Origin: Draconibacterium orientale
Lineage (GTDB): Bacteria; Bacteroidota; Bacteroidia; Bacteroidales; JAADGE01
Direction of reading: 5' to 3'
DNA: 14,206 bases
Assembly (NCBI GenBank): GCA_020718265.1
Contig: DYSM01000043.1
Location: forward strand, 1-14,206
Shown here: piece by piece, positions 6,012-14,206 of the stretch
How the letters are laid out: every line of letters starts with the position of its first letter
Numbering within the stretch: position 1 is the first letter of the stretch
Translations under genes and position numbers: made by a program
The notes under the pieces: model-generated
Database searches by the model: none
What the model was told of the DNA's origin: nothing
The model's input: the letters and a program-made list of their open reading frames with translations, nothing else

Positions 6012-8615
6012 TTAAAATTCTATTCCTATCAAGAGGATATCGTCCACTTGTTTTTGTTTACCTTTCCATTCGGCAAAATTATTTTCAAAAAAATCGTGAT
6101 ATTGTTCCATATTCATTTCTGCATTTGTTACAATATTATCGCGTATTTGTGTTGCTTGATATTTTCGACCTTTTTCGCCTCCGATTTGGTCAGGTAAACC
6201 GTCCGAAAATATAAAAACTTTATCTTTATTTTCAATTTTTACTCTGTGTGTCTCAAAATTATCCTCGCCGCGTTGTTTTACCGGAATTCCGCCTACGGCT
6301 TTTGGCGTACCTTTGTATTGCGTAAGTTCGTTACCCTTAACGTAATACATGGGTCTGTGTGCGCCGGCGTACTCCAATTCGCGTTTTTTGGGATTTATTT
6401 TACACAATGCAACATCCATGCCATCTCGTGCGTTTGCGTCCGGAGAATCTTGTTTTAATGTAATTCTCACTTGTTCGTGCAGTTTGTCCAAGATTTCGCC
6501 TGCGGTATAGTCGTCTTCGTGGTCCACAATGCTGTTCAAGATAAAATAGCCGATAAATGAGAGTAGCGCGCCCGGTACGCCGTGTCCCGTGCAATCGACA
6601 GCGGCAATGAAAATCGTATCGCCTTTTGAGAAAAACCACGGAAAATCGCCGCTGACCACGTCGCGCGGTCTATACATGATGAACGATTTGGGCAGATACC
6701 TTTTTATATAGTCGCTGTCCGGAATAATTGCGGTTTGAATCCGTTTGGCGTAGTTGATACTTTCGGTAATACTCTTATTCTTTTCTTCAATTTCGAGTTC
6801 GATTCGCTTACGTTCCGTGATGTCGTGTGCCACGTATAGAACGGTTTCAAGTTCGTGCTCTTTGTTGTATTCCGGAATCGCATTCAGGAGTACGATTCTT
6901 AAACCGGTCGGCGTCTTGAACGTAGTTTCGGCATCAATTTTCTTACCTGTTTCTACAACTTTTTGCAAAATTTCGCTCAGGAAATCTTTTATGCGTGTGT
7001 CCACATTTATCAATCCGATGGAACTTTCGGTAACTTGGGCTTGAGTTAAGCCTAAGAAATTGTAAATCTGTGGGTTGGAGTAATAAATTTTGCCATTCGG
7101 ACCAATTCGCAAAATTAAATCGAGCGAATTTTCCGACAGGGCTTGCATTTCCCCGCTGAGGCGTTGCGCTTTTTCGGCTACTTTTCGCACCGTAATGTCG
7201 CGCGTGTTGAACAAAATACCGCCGATTGCCGGGTTGTCTATCAAGTTCCGACCGACGGTTTCCAACCAAAGTACTTCTTTGTTTTTGTTTTCGTACCGAT
7301 ATTCAAAGGTTTGAACTTGTGTAGGCGATTGCAATAATTTGTTAAATGCTTCACGCAGAACGGATTCGCCGCGCTCAAAGCGGTTGTGCCCCACCATTTC
7401 GTCTTCGCCGAAACCGAGAATGCTTTTGACCGAAGGCGAAACGTATTGCACAATGCCGGTTCCGTCGTAAATCGTAATGACTTCCGATGCGTTTTCGAGT
7501 AGTGCGCGCAGACGTTTTTGTCCGCGTTCAACCTCGGAAATTTTGCCGGCAAGTTCCTTGTTGGATTTCTCAAGCTCAATTTGAGTAAGCTTCATTTGCT
7601 CGGCATTTTTACGCAGTTCGTCCTCATTCATACGAAGTTGAGAAGTCAATTCGCGCGATTCGCTCAACAATCGTTTGGTCTGCGTATTCGCTTTTAAGTT
7701 AAATAAGGTCTGTCCGATAATTTCGCTCAATTCCTGAAAAAGCGTAAGCATTTGCCCCTGCATTTCGGATTCCAACGACGCAATTTCGATAACGCCTTGA
7801 AGTTGGTCGTTGCCAATTAAAGGTGCTATTAGAATTGTTTGAGGCTTTTTATCGCCCAACAAACCTGAGGTTATGGAGAAATAATCGTCCGGAATTTCTC
7901 GTCTGTAAATATATTCTTTCTCAAAAGCCGCTTGCCCGATAAGTCCCTGCCCTATTGAAAACTCTTGCTTAACGTATTTTTTGCGATTATAGGCGTACGT
8001 TGCCATGTTGATGAGCTTATTTTTCTCATCGTCATACACATAGAACGACCCTTGTACGGCTGTGCTGTAATTTACCAAACTGACCATGAGTTCGTACGCC
8101 ATGACTTCAATTTCATCGCCTTTGCGCAAAATACTGTTGGAAATTTCCTTTCCGCGCGTAATCCAGTTGAGTTCGTTTTCTTTTTTGTAGGTGGACAGCA
8201 GGTTGTTACGCATGATGAGCAACGATTGTCCGAGTGTGTCGTCTTTTGAAATATTGATGTCTTCGCCGCTAAATTTTCCTTCGCCGATTTGCTTGGCAAA
8301 CAGGGCATTGTCTTGAATCAGATGGTTTTTTTCGTCAATTACTTTTTGGAGTTTTTGATGTGTGCCTCCGATATTTTTTGCTAAAAGAAACGATGTAAAT
8401 CCGATTACAATCGGAGCTAAGTCAATGATATAGTGCGTAATACTCTGAGCGTGCATCTGGGCAATGCCGGAAATGCTTACGGGAAATTTGCCGGCTAAAA
8501 ATTCGGCAGTCCAAGCAAACAGCGGAAATAAAATTCCGAACGCGGCACCGCCAACCGTGTATCTTCTCACGGTGTCTGTTTTTATTCTGCTTGTATGGTT
8601 TAATATTTTCGCCAT
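6012..8615 (-). CDS. Membrane GAF-PAS-PAS-SpoIIE (PP2C-type) phosphatase, SiaA-like in role
   Basis: The 867-residue protein has two N-terminal membrane segments (about 20-42 and 60-80) with a short outside loop, a HAMP-like helical region (85-145), a GAF domain (160-305), a coiled coil (305-370), two PAS domains (366-475 and 483-605, both ending in the DIT-x-R motif) and a C-terminal SpoIIE phosphatase (610-867). The metal-binding acidic residues of the PP2C fold are in place: Asp657 in SGDF, Asp674 and Gly677 in DCTGHG, Asp734, Asp805 in FSDG, and Asp858/Asp859 in VDDI. It should therefore be active. With SiaB and SiaC genes directly downstream, the likely substrate is phospho-SiaC. It differs from Pseudomonas SiaA by having cytoplasmic GAF and PAS sensors and almost no extracytoplasmic sensor. 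The start ATG is 12 bp after the previous stop. Confidence 0.92.
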   Translation of the reverse strand: MAKILNHTSRIKTDTVRRYTVGGAAFGILFPLFAWTAEFLAGKFPVSISGIAQMHAQSITHYIIDLAPIVIGFTSFLLAKNIGGTHQKLQKVIDEKNHLIQDNALFAKQIGEGKFSGEDINISKDDTLGQSLLIMRNNLLSTYKKENELNWITRGKEISNSILRKGDEIEVMAYELMVSLVNYSTAVQGSFYVYDDEKNKLINMATYAYNRKKYVKQEFSIGQGLIGQAAFEKEYIYRREIPDDYFSITSGLLGDKKPQTILIAPLIGNDQLQGVIEIASLESEMQGQMLTLFQELSEIIGQTLFNLKANTQTKRLLSESRELTSQLRMNEDELRKNAEQMKLTQIELEKSNKELAGKISEVERGQKRLRALLENASEVITIYDGTGIVQYVSPSVKSILGFGEDEMVGHNRFERGESVLREAFNKLLQSPTQVQTFEYRYENKNKEVLWLETVGRNLIDNPAIGGILFNTRDITVRKVAEKAQRLSGEMQALSENSLDLILRIGPNGKIYYSNPQIYNFLGLTQAQVTESSIGLINVDTRIKDFLSEILQKVVETGKKIDAETTFKTPTGLRIVLLNAIPEYNKEHELETVLYVAHDITERKRIELEIEEKNKSITESINYAKRIQTAIIPDSDYIKRYLPKSFIMYRPRDVVSGDFPWFFSKGDTIFIAAVDCTGHGVPGALLSFIGYFILNSIVDHEDDYTAGEILDKLHEQVRITLKQDSPDANARDGMDVALCKINPKKRELEYAGAHRPMYYVKGNELTQYKGTPKAVGGIPVKQRGEDNFETHRVKIENKDKVFIFSDGLPDQIGGEKGRKYQATQIRDNIVTNAEMNMEQYHDFFENNFAEWKGKQKQVDDILLIGIEF

Positions 8616-8627
8616 TAAATCAATCTG

Positions 8628-11273
8628 TTATGCTATTGCATCTAACCATTCGTTATATTTTTTGTCGCTTTCGGTTGCAAATTTTACATCCAAACGTTGT
8701 TCGGTTTCGTAATAAAAACGTAACCTGTCCATGAGTTTATTCTGCTCGTTAAGCATTTCTTCCATGTTCAATTCCATCAGATATTCCTGCTCTTCTATCG
8801 CTGTTTTTTGACTTAAAATTTGTTTCTCTGCTTGTTTTTGTTCCGAAATATCATTTGCCAAAAATACAATTTTATTTATTTCCTGATGCTCATTTTTTAC
8901 AGGCGTGAACGATGCCGACAGCCAAATTGTTTTTCCTTGTGCATCTGCAAGTTCAATGCCGGTTTGAAACGGTTTGTCCTCCAAAATCAATTTTTGCGAC
9001 AGATTTGAGAAATCTTTGATGATATTGTCATTGAAAAAATCACTTATGTTCTTAGTTTTCAGTTCCGTTTCATTGCATCGGAATGCACTCACGAACCGTT
9101 TGTTTGCGGTAAGTAATTTGCCTTTGGCAGAAAATTCTGCTTTTATTAAATTTAAGTCAATTGCAGATAATAAAGCACTGACTTCAAACTCTTTATCCTT
9201 AATTTCTTTCTGTGTTTCAATAAGTTCTGTTAAATTGCTGCGCATGTCGCGTTCGTGTTGCGCAAGCAGGTCTGCTTTCTCAATGGTTTCTTCTAAAAGT
9301 TTTACGTTTTTAGTCTCTGTTTCAATACGTTGAGTGATGTCGTTTCCTAAAAACAATATTTTTGAAACTTTGCCGGACGCATCTTTTACGGGTGTAAATT
9401 GTCCTAAAATCCAATATTCAGATTTGTATTTAGACACTAATTTCATCGTTACTCGTATGGTTTCACCTTCAATCACTTTCTTGAAAATATCGTCCGGGTC
9501 TTGTTCTATTTCTTTAAAGTATGAGAAAAATTGCTTTCCGTCAATCTCGTCAAAATGATAATCAGCCTTAGAGAAAAATTGACGATTTGCAGATATAATA
9601 CGCTGTTTTACAGACAGTTCCGCACTTAAAAGGGCTTGATCCAGAGCAGATAAAAGTGCGGTCATTTCGGCATCGTTTTTTTCGGCTTCGGCTTTTGCTT
9701 TTTGCAGTTCGCGTATGGTTTGTCGCATTTCAGCATCGCGTGCGGCAAGTTCTTCCGATTTTTTTTGCGATTCGGCAAGCAGTTCCGAGGTTCGTTCACT
9801 GATTTTTGCCGATTGTATGGTTGCGGCTATGCTTTGTGCTAAATTTTCCACAAAATGCACTTCTTCTTTTTTGAAACTTTTGAAAGTTGCAATTTCAAAG
9901 ACCCCGAGCAGTTCCGTTTCCGTTTTTAGAGGCACGATAAGTAAACTTTTTGGCGGAGCTTCGCCCAAACCGGACTCAATTTCCATGTAATCGCGGGGCA
10001 GTTTGTCGAGCCAAACGGTATTTTTTTCCAAAGCAGCCGTGCCCACAAGTCCGTTTCCGAAGGCGATTCGTTTTGTAAAAAACTTTTTTCGGTCATACGC
10101 AAATGCCGAAATTAAGTCAAGGTATTTTTTCTCATCTTCTTCAGTTTTTAAAAATATTCCGCCTTGTGCCGCGCCCAAGAAAAGCACCAAATTCTTGATA
10201 ACCGTATCGGCAAGTTGTTGCACGTTCGTTGCAGATACGCGAAGGATTTCATTAAATTTGGTTTGCCCTTCAATCGCCCAGCGGCGTTGGTCTTCCGCAA
10301 GCCGAGATGCGACAGCTTCCGATTCGCCCTGTGCTAATTTGTCGCGCAGGTCTATTAAGCCTCTGTCGAGGCGACTTTGCTTGTTGTAATATTCTAATTT
10401 AGAATCGTAAATACCTTTGCCTAAGTTTGTTATGAATAAAATAAAGTCGTGATGTTTGCGTTTGAGCTGATTCAAATTTGTAAAAACCGGCGTAAGTTCG
10501 TCCTCAAATTCATAGCTTGTTTCCGAACCAATTTCGCTTTGGGTAAGTTTCTCAATTTCTGATGAAACAAATTTGATATTTTGTAAAACATGTTTCCGAA
10601 CAATTCTTAGCGACGCTGCTGCAAACAACGTAACCAAAAGCATCGCGATTCCGAAGGCGATGTTACGCTTAAAATTATAGTTATCAATTCGGGTTTTATA
10701 GAGCGATGCAAGTGCTAAACTTTTCTGAATCAATATTTCAGAGTCGTTATTCAACGTTTCGACAGCTCGTATGACTGCTGTATTTTTTACACGCTCCACA
10801 ACCGTAACACTTTGATTTACACCACTAATAACAGTATCTTTTTGAGATTTGATGACCGAAAAAGCCGATTGCCGCACGATGGTTTCTAATGTTTTTTTGA
10901 ATCCGTACCAATAACGTTCTGTTTCGTTGGTCAATTCTAAAACATCTTCACCCGGAAACGGCAAATAACTTTGGTCTTCATACTGTGGCGGAATCCCTCC
11001 GTTTTTCAGAATTGTTAAGGTAAAATCAATCAAACTTTCCGATTCTTGTATGTTTTTCTTTGAAATTGATTCTTGAGTAAAGATTTTTTCTGCATTTAGC
11101 AAGATAGAATTTGTTAGTGCGTTGTTGCGTTCTATGAGGTTTATCGCTTTTTGGTCAGTTTTTGATTTTCTTTCTAAACTATTATCAATCAAGTAAGTAA
11201 TGATACCCGTTGCTGCGATGAGCGTTACGAATATCAATAACTTTACAAAGATTCCGGTGGACTTTTGAACCAT
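8628..11273 (-). CDS. Transmembrane sensor with HAMP-like, GAF and tandem PAS domains, no output domain
   Basis: The 881-residue protein has one membrane segment at 8-28, an extracytoplasmic helical domain of about 175 residues (29-203), a second membrane segment at 204-223, a HAMP-like and coiled region (224-335), a GAF domain (340-492), a coiled coil (493-535), and two PAS domains (533-650 and 694-812). The two PAS units are clearly related: both open with ALLSA(L/I)D and both hold FTPVK and FL(G/A)NDI near the end. After a further helix (813-881) the protein stops, with no histidine kinase, GGDEF, EAL, methyl-accepting or phosphatase domain. The C-terminus looks natural (YNEWLDAIA), not truncated. 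It lies 12 bp upstream of the phosphatase gene and its GAF domain resembles the one in that protein, so it may signal by contact with it. This is inferred. Confidence 0.88.
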   Translation of the reverse strand: MVQKSTGIFVKLLIFVTLIAATGIITYLIDNSLERKSKTDQKAINLIERNNALTNSILLNAEKIFTQESISKKNIQESESLIDFTLTILKNGGIPPQYEDQSYLPFPGEDVLELTNETERYWYGFKKTLETIVRQSAFSVIKSQKDTVISGVNQSVTVVERVKNTAVIRAVETLNNDSEILIQKSLALASLYKTRIDNYNFKRNIAFGIAMLLVTLFAAASLRIVRKHVLQNIKFVSSEIEKLTQSEIGSETSYEFEDELTPVFTNLNQLKRKHHDFILFITNLGKGIYDSKLEYYNKQSRLDRGLIDLRDKLAQGESEAVASRLAEDQRRWAIEGQTKFNEILRVSATNVQQLADTVIKNLVLFLGAAQGGIFLKTEEDEKKYLDLISAFAYDRKKFFTKRIAFGNGLVGTAALEKNTVWLDKLPRDYMEIESGLGEAPPKSLLIVPLKTETELLGVFEIATFKSFKKEEVHFVENLAQSIAATIQSAKISERTSELLAESQKKSEELAARDAEMRQTIRELQKAKAEAEKNDAEMTALLSALDQALLSAELSVKQRIISANRQFFSKADYHFDEIDGKQFFSYFKEIEQDPDDIFKKVIEGETIRVTMKLVSKYKSEYWILGQFTPVKDASGKVSKILFLGNDITQRIETETKNVKLLEETIEKADLLAQHERDMRSNLTELIETQKEIKDKEFEVSALLSAIDLNLIKAEFSAKGKLLTANKRFVSAFRCNETELKTKNISDFFNDNIIKDFSNLSQKLILEDKPFQTGIELADAQGKTIWLSASFTPVKNEHQEINKIVFLANDISEQKQAEKQILSQKTAIEEQEYLMELNMEEMLNEQNKLMDRLRFYYETEQRLDVKFATESDKKYNEWLDAIA

Positions 11274-11316
11274 AGATTTGTATTTCCCGACTAATTTACT
11301 TGCGATTTAGAACCTC

Positions 11317-11324
11317 CAAATATA
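11317..11324 (-). promoter_or_regulatory. Bacteroidota-type promoter -7 element (TATATTTG) for the sensor operon
   Basis: On the minus strand TATATTTG is an exact TAnnTTTG match. TTTG at 11341-11344 lies 16 bp upstream as a possible -33 element, slightly closer than usual. The site is 43 bp before the sensor ATG within the only sizeable gap between the first two genes, and suggests that the sensor-phosphatase-SiaB-SiaC-ABC series is transcribed separately from the 848-residue gene. Confidence 0.5.
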
Positions 11325-11345
11325 GAAAAATTTTTAATTCCAAAG

Positions 11346-11372
11346 AAAAAAAAGAGTAAGATAAACTTTACT
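11346..11372 (-). terminator. Weak hairpin with U-tract after the 848-residue gene
   Basis: On the minus strand AGTAA (11372-11368) pairs with TTACT (11359-11355), followed after one base by eight T residues (11353-11346). The stem is only five mostly AT pairs, so it is a poor terminator by itself. Its place, 8 bp after the stop codon and just before the TATATTTG element, fits partial termination. Confidence 0.3.
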
Positions 11373-11379
11373 TTACAAT

Positions 11380-13926
11380 TTATTGATGAAAAAGTTCCGT
11401 AAGAAGTTCCGTATAATCATCCGACAAGTAGTAACTTGCAAGTGCAGCAAGTCGTTGAGCCAATTGCTGATATTTGAACTTTTGTTCGTTATCGGTTTTG
11501 TCCAAAACTGCCGATATCGGATATTGAGACATTTCTAAAAACGCTTGGTGATAAGCTTCGCTTGTTTTTAAAATTGCACTAAGCGATGCAGCCATGTTAC
11601 CGGCAAAAATCAAGCCCGAACGGTCAGCCGTGTATTGCAGCAGTCGAGATGCGCCAAGTAGTTTGTATTCAGAAAGTTCCTTTTTTGACGCATGATTTTC
11701 CGATTTGTAGAACGCGCCGACGGCAGCCACACACCCAAACACATCGCCGGCTTGGTTGGCTCGGCACGCGGCATGCACTGCGGTTTCCAATGCCGAAAGG
11801 CTGCTCATGTTTTCGGCGCCGTCGTTATCGATGCCCGATATCGGAAATTCATTCAAAATGGTATCTGCGAACATTTTTCCTCTGTCGGCAGCATTGCGCC
11901 ATGTATCAGAAGCCGTTAAACGTGTGTGATTCAGCTTAATATGACAAAGTTCGGATGCAAGCGCGAAGCGTAATTCCGCCGAATTTAACATCAACGGTGA
12001 ATCTGCTCGCAAAAACGCTTCGCCAAGCATGATAAACGCAGGATTTCCTTCATATCCAATAATATAGCGAGTTTTATCGCCGCGTGCAACGTAAAGTTCG
12101 ACATCGGGCAATACAAATGCTTTTTTGAGTTCGTTTATGATTTTAAAAACACTATCAAAATTTTGTGTTCCAATGAGTTCGCCAAATGTTTTGATTGTTG
12201 AAGAATCGTTTATTTTTTGTTTTTCCAGCCATTTTTGAACCGAATCGAAACTTCCGTTTTTCCTCAAAAATTGATGGTTCAATTTTTCTTTTAAGGATTT
12301 TTCCGTGAAACTGCGTTTTAATTCACCGATTGTCGGCTCGGTTTGAAGAAGCGGATTGCTGAATAAAACATGTAAATCATTAGCTGATTGATGTTTAGGA
12401 CAGTCCGCGCATTTTGCAAGTTCTTCCAAGCGTTGCAAATTCACGGCTTGCAATTTTGCGAGTTTCAACAGTTGCTCTTGCGATTTGTGCCCGGCTTTTG
12501 CCAAGGTTTCGTGCATTCTTACGTGCAACAATTGTCCCATTTGCGTGCCGGAAGGTGCAGTTTCGGGCGACGAGAGCATGTCTGAAATACTTTCATCGGG
12601 GCATTTTGCCAAATTGTCAGTCAAAATCTTAATCGCATCGTTTTGTTTCCCAATTTCGATGAGATAATTGCAATAGCGCACATCGAAAAGCATGGTTGCA
12701 AACGCATCATCAACTTTGTCGTAAAATTCGTCTCTGACTTTTTTGTAAATCGGGGCAATAGACTCTTTAATTTGTTGATTTTCAGAGAGTTTCACAAGTA
12801 ATTCAGTTACGATTCCTTTGTCTGCTGCCGTCATTTTCCACGCTTCTGCGGTTGAAAATAAAGCCTCAACACTTTGCGGTTGTTTGGCAATTTCACGCAA
12901 AGCAAACTCAGCCGGGCGAAAATCCGATTTTTGTTGTGTATAAAGTATATAGGTGTAAAAAAATTGTGCAGATAAGTTTCCCGTCATCGAAACGTAGAAT
13001 TGAAGTTGTTCGGCTGCAATGTCTTCATGTTCGCCCAGAAAGTTAAATTTTGCAGTTTCGGGTAGGCGTTCGAAGCCTGTAAGTTTCATAATTTCAAGGG
13101 CTTCGGCAAAAAGTCGGGCATTTGTGCGGCGCGTGGTCCATTTGTGGTCTCCGGCTTCGAGTGTGTCGCGCAAAATGCCGCGCGAACGCTTAATTTCCGA
13201 TGACGGAGCTTCAAAAAACACAATTTCATTTTGCTTATCAAACCCAACCATGTAGTAATTTTTCGTGGTCAGCAAAAAATAGGACGACACTAATGCGTCT
13301 TGCGGCAGTAGCATCGGCAAGGTTTTTATTTCGGAAATGCGCAGTTTTGCCAACAATAGTTCATCGGAATCGGTCGATGTGAGATACCAAATTTTGAAAT
13401 TTTTCGGAAGTTCGTCAATCAGATGATTTTCCTTGAAAAACGTCGGCGGAGTTTGGTTTTTTGTAACCAAATTGTAGATATAATCTTCGGCAAAATCTAT
13501 CAATTTATCTTCTTCCGAACTGCTGAAAATTGACTTTATACTTGAAGCCCAAGTGCTTTCGCGGTCGTTTCCGGTGCGAATGTGCATGATAAGTTCGTTT
13601 TCGTTTTGGAGCAGAAATAAGCTGTATGTTTCGCTCAGTCTGAGTTTGTTTTTCAGCACGGAATGCTTGACGTAGCTGATTTGAAACAGATTTTCGTCGT
13701 GTTTTACGGTTTGTGTATCGAAATTGAATTCTTTTTGCAAAAATTCTTTCAACACCTGTATAAATACTTGTAAATCAAAGTCTTTTGGCAAATATGTAAC
13801 ATAACCTTCCGCCAGCATTATGGCAGTTATGGTTTCTTTCGGGGTGATTTCCTCCAAGGTTTTGGATTCGAGTTTTTCGAGCTGCAGCTTTTTTCGCTCG
13901 ACAACAGTTTTAAAAAATTGGTTCAT
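11380..13926 (-). CDS. Large cytosolic protein with TPR-like helices and degenerate M48-like peptidase region
   Basis: The 848-residue protein has no signal peptide and no membrane segment. Residues 1-290 are a mixed alpha/beta region that I do not recognise. Residues about 310-500 are helical with TPR-like spacing (for example 415-442), ending near a CADC pair (506-509). Residues 600-800 recall M48 family zinc peptidases: the helix ALASELCHIKLNH (655-667) sits where HExxHxxxH is expected, and LLQYTADRSGL (762-772) sits where the family's ExxAD motif is expected. The first His is Ser658 and the third-ligand Glu is Gln764; Glu659 and His662 remain. Zinc binding is thus probably lost, making this a likely pseudoprotease. 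The ATG follows a 280-bp non-coding gap. Its link to the signalling genes is only positional. Confidence 0.75.
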   Translation of the reverse strand: MNQFFKTVVERKKLQLEKLESKTLEEITPKETITAIMLAEGYVTYLPKDFDLQVFIQVLKEFLQKEFNFDTQTVKHDENLFQISYVKHSVLKNKLRLSETYSLFLLQNENELIMHIRTGNDRESTWASSIKSIFSSSEEDKLIDFAEDYIYNLVTKNQTPPTFFKENHLIDELPKNFKIWYLTSTDSDELLLAKLRISEIKTLPMLLPQDALVSSYFLLTTKNYYMVGFDKQNEIVFFEAPSSEIKRSRGILRDTLEAGDHKWTTRRTNARLFAEALEIMKLTGFERLPETAKFNFLGEHEDIAAEQLQFYVSMTGNLSAQFFYTYILYTQQKSDFRPAEFALREIAKQPQSVEALFSTAEAWKMTAADKGIVTELLVKLSENQQIKESIAPIYKKVRDEFYDKVDDAFATMLFDVRYCNYLIEIGKQNDAIKILTDNLAKCPDESISDMLSSPETAPSGTQMGQLLHVRMHETLAKAGHKSQEQLLKLAKLQAVNLQRLEELAKCADCPKHQSANDLHVLFSNPLLQTEPTIGELKRSFTEKSLKEKLNHQFLRKNGSFDSVQKWLEKQKINDSSTIKTFGELIGTQNFDSVFKIINELKKAFVLPDVELYVARGDKTRYIIGYEGNPAFIMLGEAFLRADSPLMLNSAELRFALASELCHIKLNHTRLTASDTWRNAADRGKMFADTILNEFPISGIDNDGAENMSSLSALETAVHAACRANQAGDVFGCVAAVGAFYKSENHASKKELSEYKLLGASRLLQYTADRSGLIFAGNMAASLSAILKTSEAYHQAFLEMSQYPISAVLDKTDNEQKFKYQQLAQRLAALASYYLSDDYTELLTELFHQ

Positions 13927-14120
13927 ATCTGCCTGATTTTGCCGTAAAAAATTGTCCGAAGATATACATTTATATTGAAATTTCGGTAATTTTTTGTCTA
14001 AATATCTTTTTGAAAAGAAATAGGACTTCTATAAACATCTTTTTTCAGAACCACAAAATACAGGGATTTCCGACATCGTGTTTGTATGAAAACGTGTAAA
14101 TATTTGATTTATGTAAGTTG
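13927..14120. other. Upstream intergenic region of the cluster
   Basis: About 190 bp of AT-rich sequence precede the 848-residue gene and should contain its promoter. I found no exact TAnnTTTG on the minus strand. The nearest is TATCTTCG (13964-13957), one mismatch, without a TTTG at proper distance upstream. No RNA gene or other reading frame is evident. Confidence 0.4.
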
Positions 14121-14206
14121 TAGTCATTTTTTCAATCGAATGTTTTATCATTTAGTAGTCATTCAATGGTCAAAAAGTAGTCATTCATTGCTATTTTTTT
14201 TTAATC
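14121..14206. repeat. Right copy of the flanking direct repeat (runs to window edge)
   Basis: The segment opens with tagtcatt (14121-14128) and ttcaatcgaat (14131-14141), then 14142-14190 matches 1-48 at 44 of 49 columns. GTCATTCA occurs at 14158-14165 and 14180-14187, 22 bp apart. A T-run follows, as in the left copy, and the repeat may continue past the window. No function is recognised. Confidence 0.75.

Noticed and set aside
11313..11317. GGAGG on the minus strand as a ribosome binding site for the sensor gene
   Set aside because: It is about 40 bases before the ATG and directly abuts the -7 promoter element, so it would lie at or upstream of the transcript start.

Overview
The window reads as part of a Bacteroidota chromosome. 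The intergenic DNA is AT-rich, start codons are ATG with little or no Shine-Dalgarno sequence, and two intergenic gaps contain exact matches to the Bacteroidota -7 promoter element TAnnTTTG. The protein families (SiaB/SiaC/SpoIIE modules, TerB-linked ABC exporter, Cys-anchored lipoprotein) fit that phylum. Genus cannot be read from the sequence.

All eight genes that I accept lie on the minus strand. In transcription order they are: an 848-residue protein with a degenerate M48-like peptidase region (13926-11380); a two-TM GAF/tandem-PAS sensor with no output domain (11273-8628); a membrane GAF-PAS-PAS-SpoIIE (PP2C) phosphatase (8615-6012); a SiaB-like GHKL kinase (5982-5389); a SiaC-like phospho-target (5385-5002); a 1088-residue ABCG-type half-transporter with a TerB-like N-terminus (4961-1695); a lipoprotein (1608-709); and a small Cys-rich secreted protein (707-246). 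A strong symmetric terminator closes the cluster at 191-230.

The centre of the locus is a SiaA-SiaB-SiaC partner-switching module: a phosphatase with intact metal ligands, a kinase with N and G boxes, and a SiaC protein that keeps the threonine at position 68. In Pseudomonas the output of this module is the diguanylate cyclase SiaD. No GGDEF gene is present here; a TerB-ABC transporter follows SiaC after 40 bp instead. My working inference is that the sensor and phosphatase read membrane or cytoplasmic cues, set the phosphorylation state of SiaC, and that the output acts on the transporter or on something outside the window.

Two gaps carry TAnnTTTG elements, upstream of the sensor and upstream of the lipoprotein. 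The cluster is therefore probably three overlapping units: the 848-residue gene; sensor to ABC; and lipoprotein plus secreted protein. Both ends of the window carry the same diverged repeat in the same orientation (1-70 and 14121-14206), built from a GTCATTCA core repeated at 21-22 bp. No rRNA, tRNA, CRISPR array, transposase or integrase was seen.
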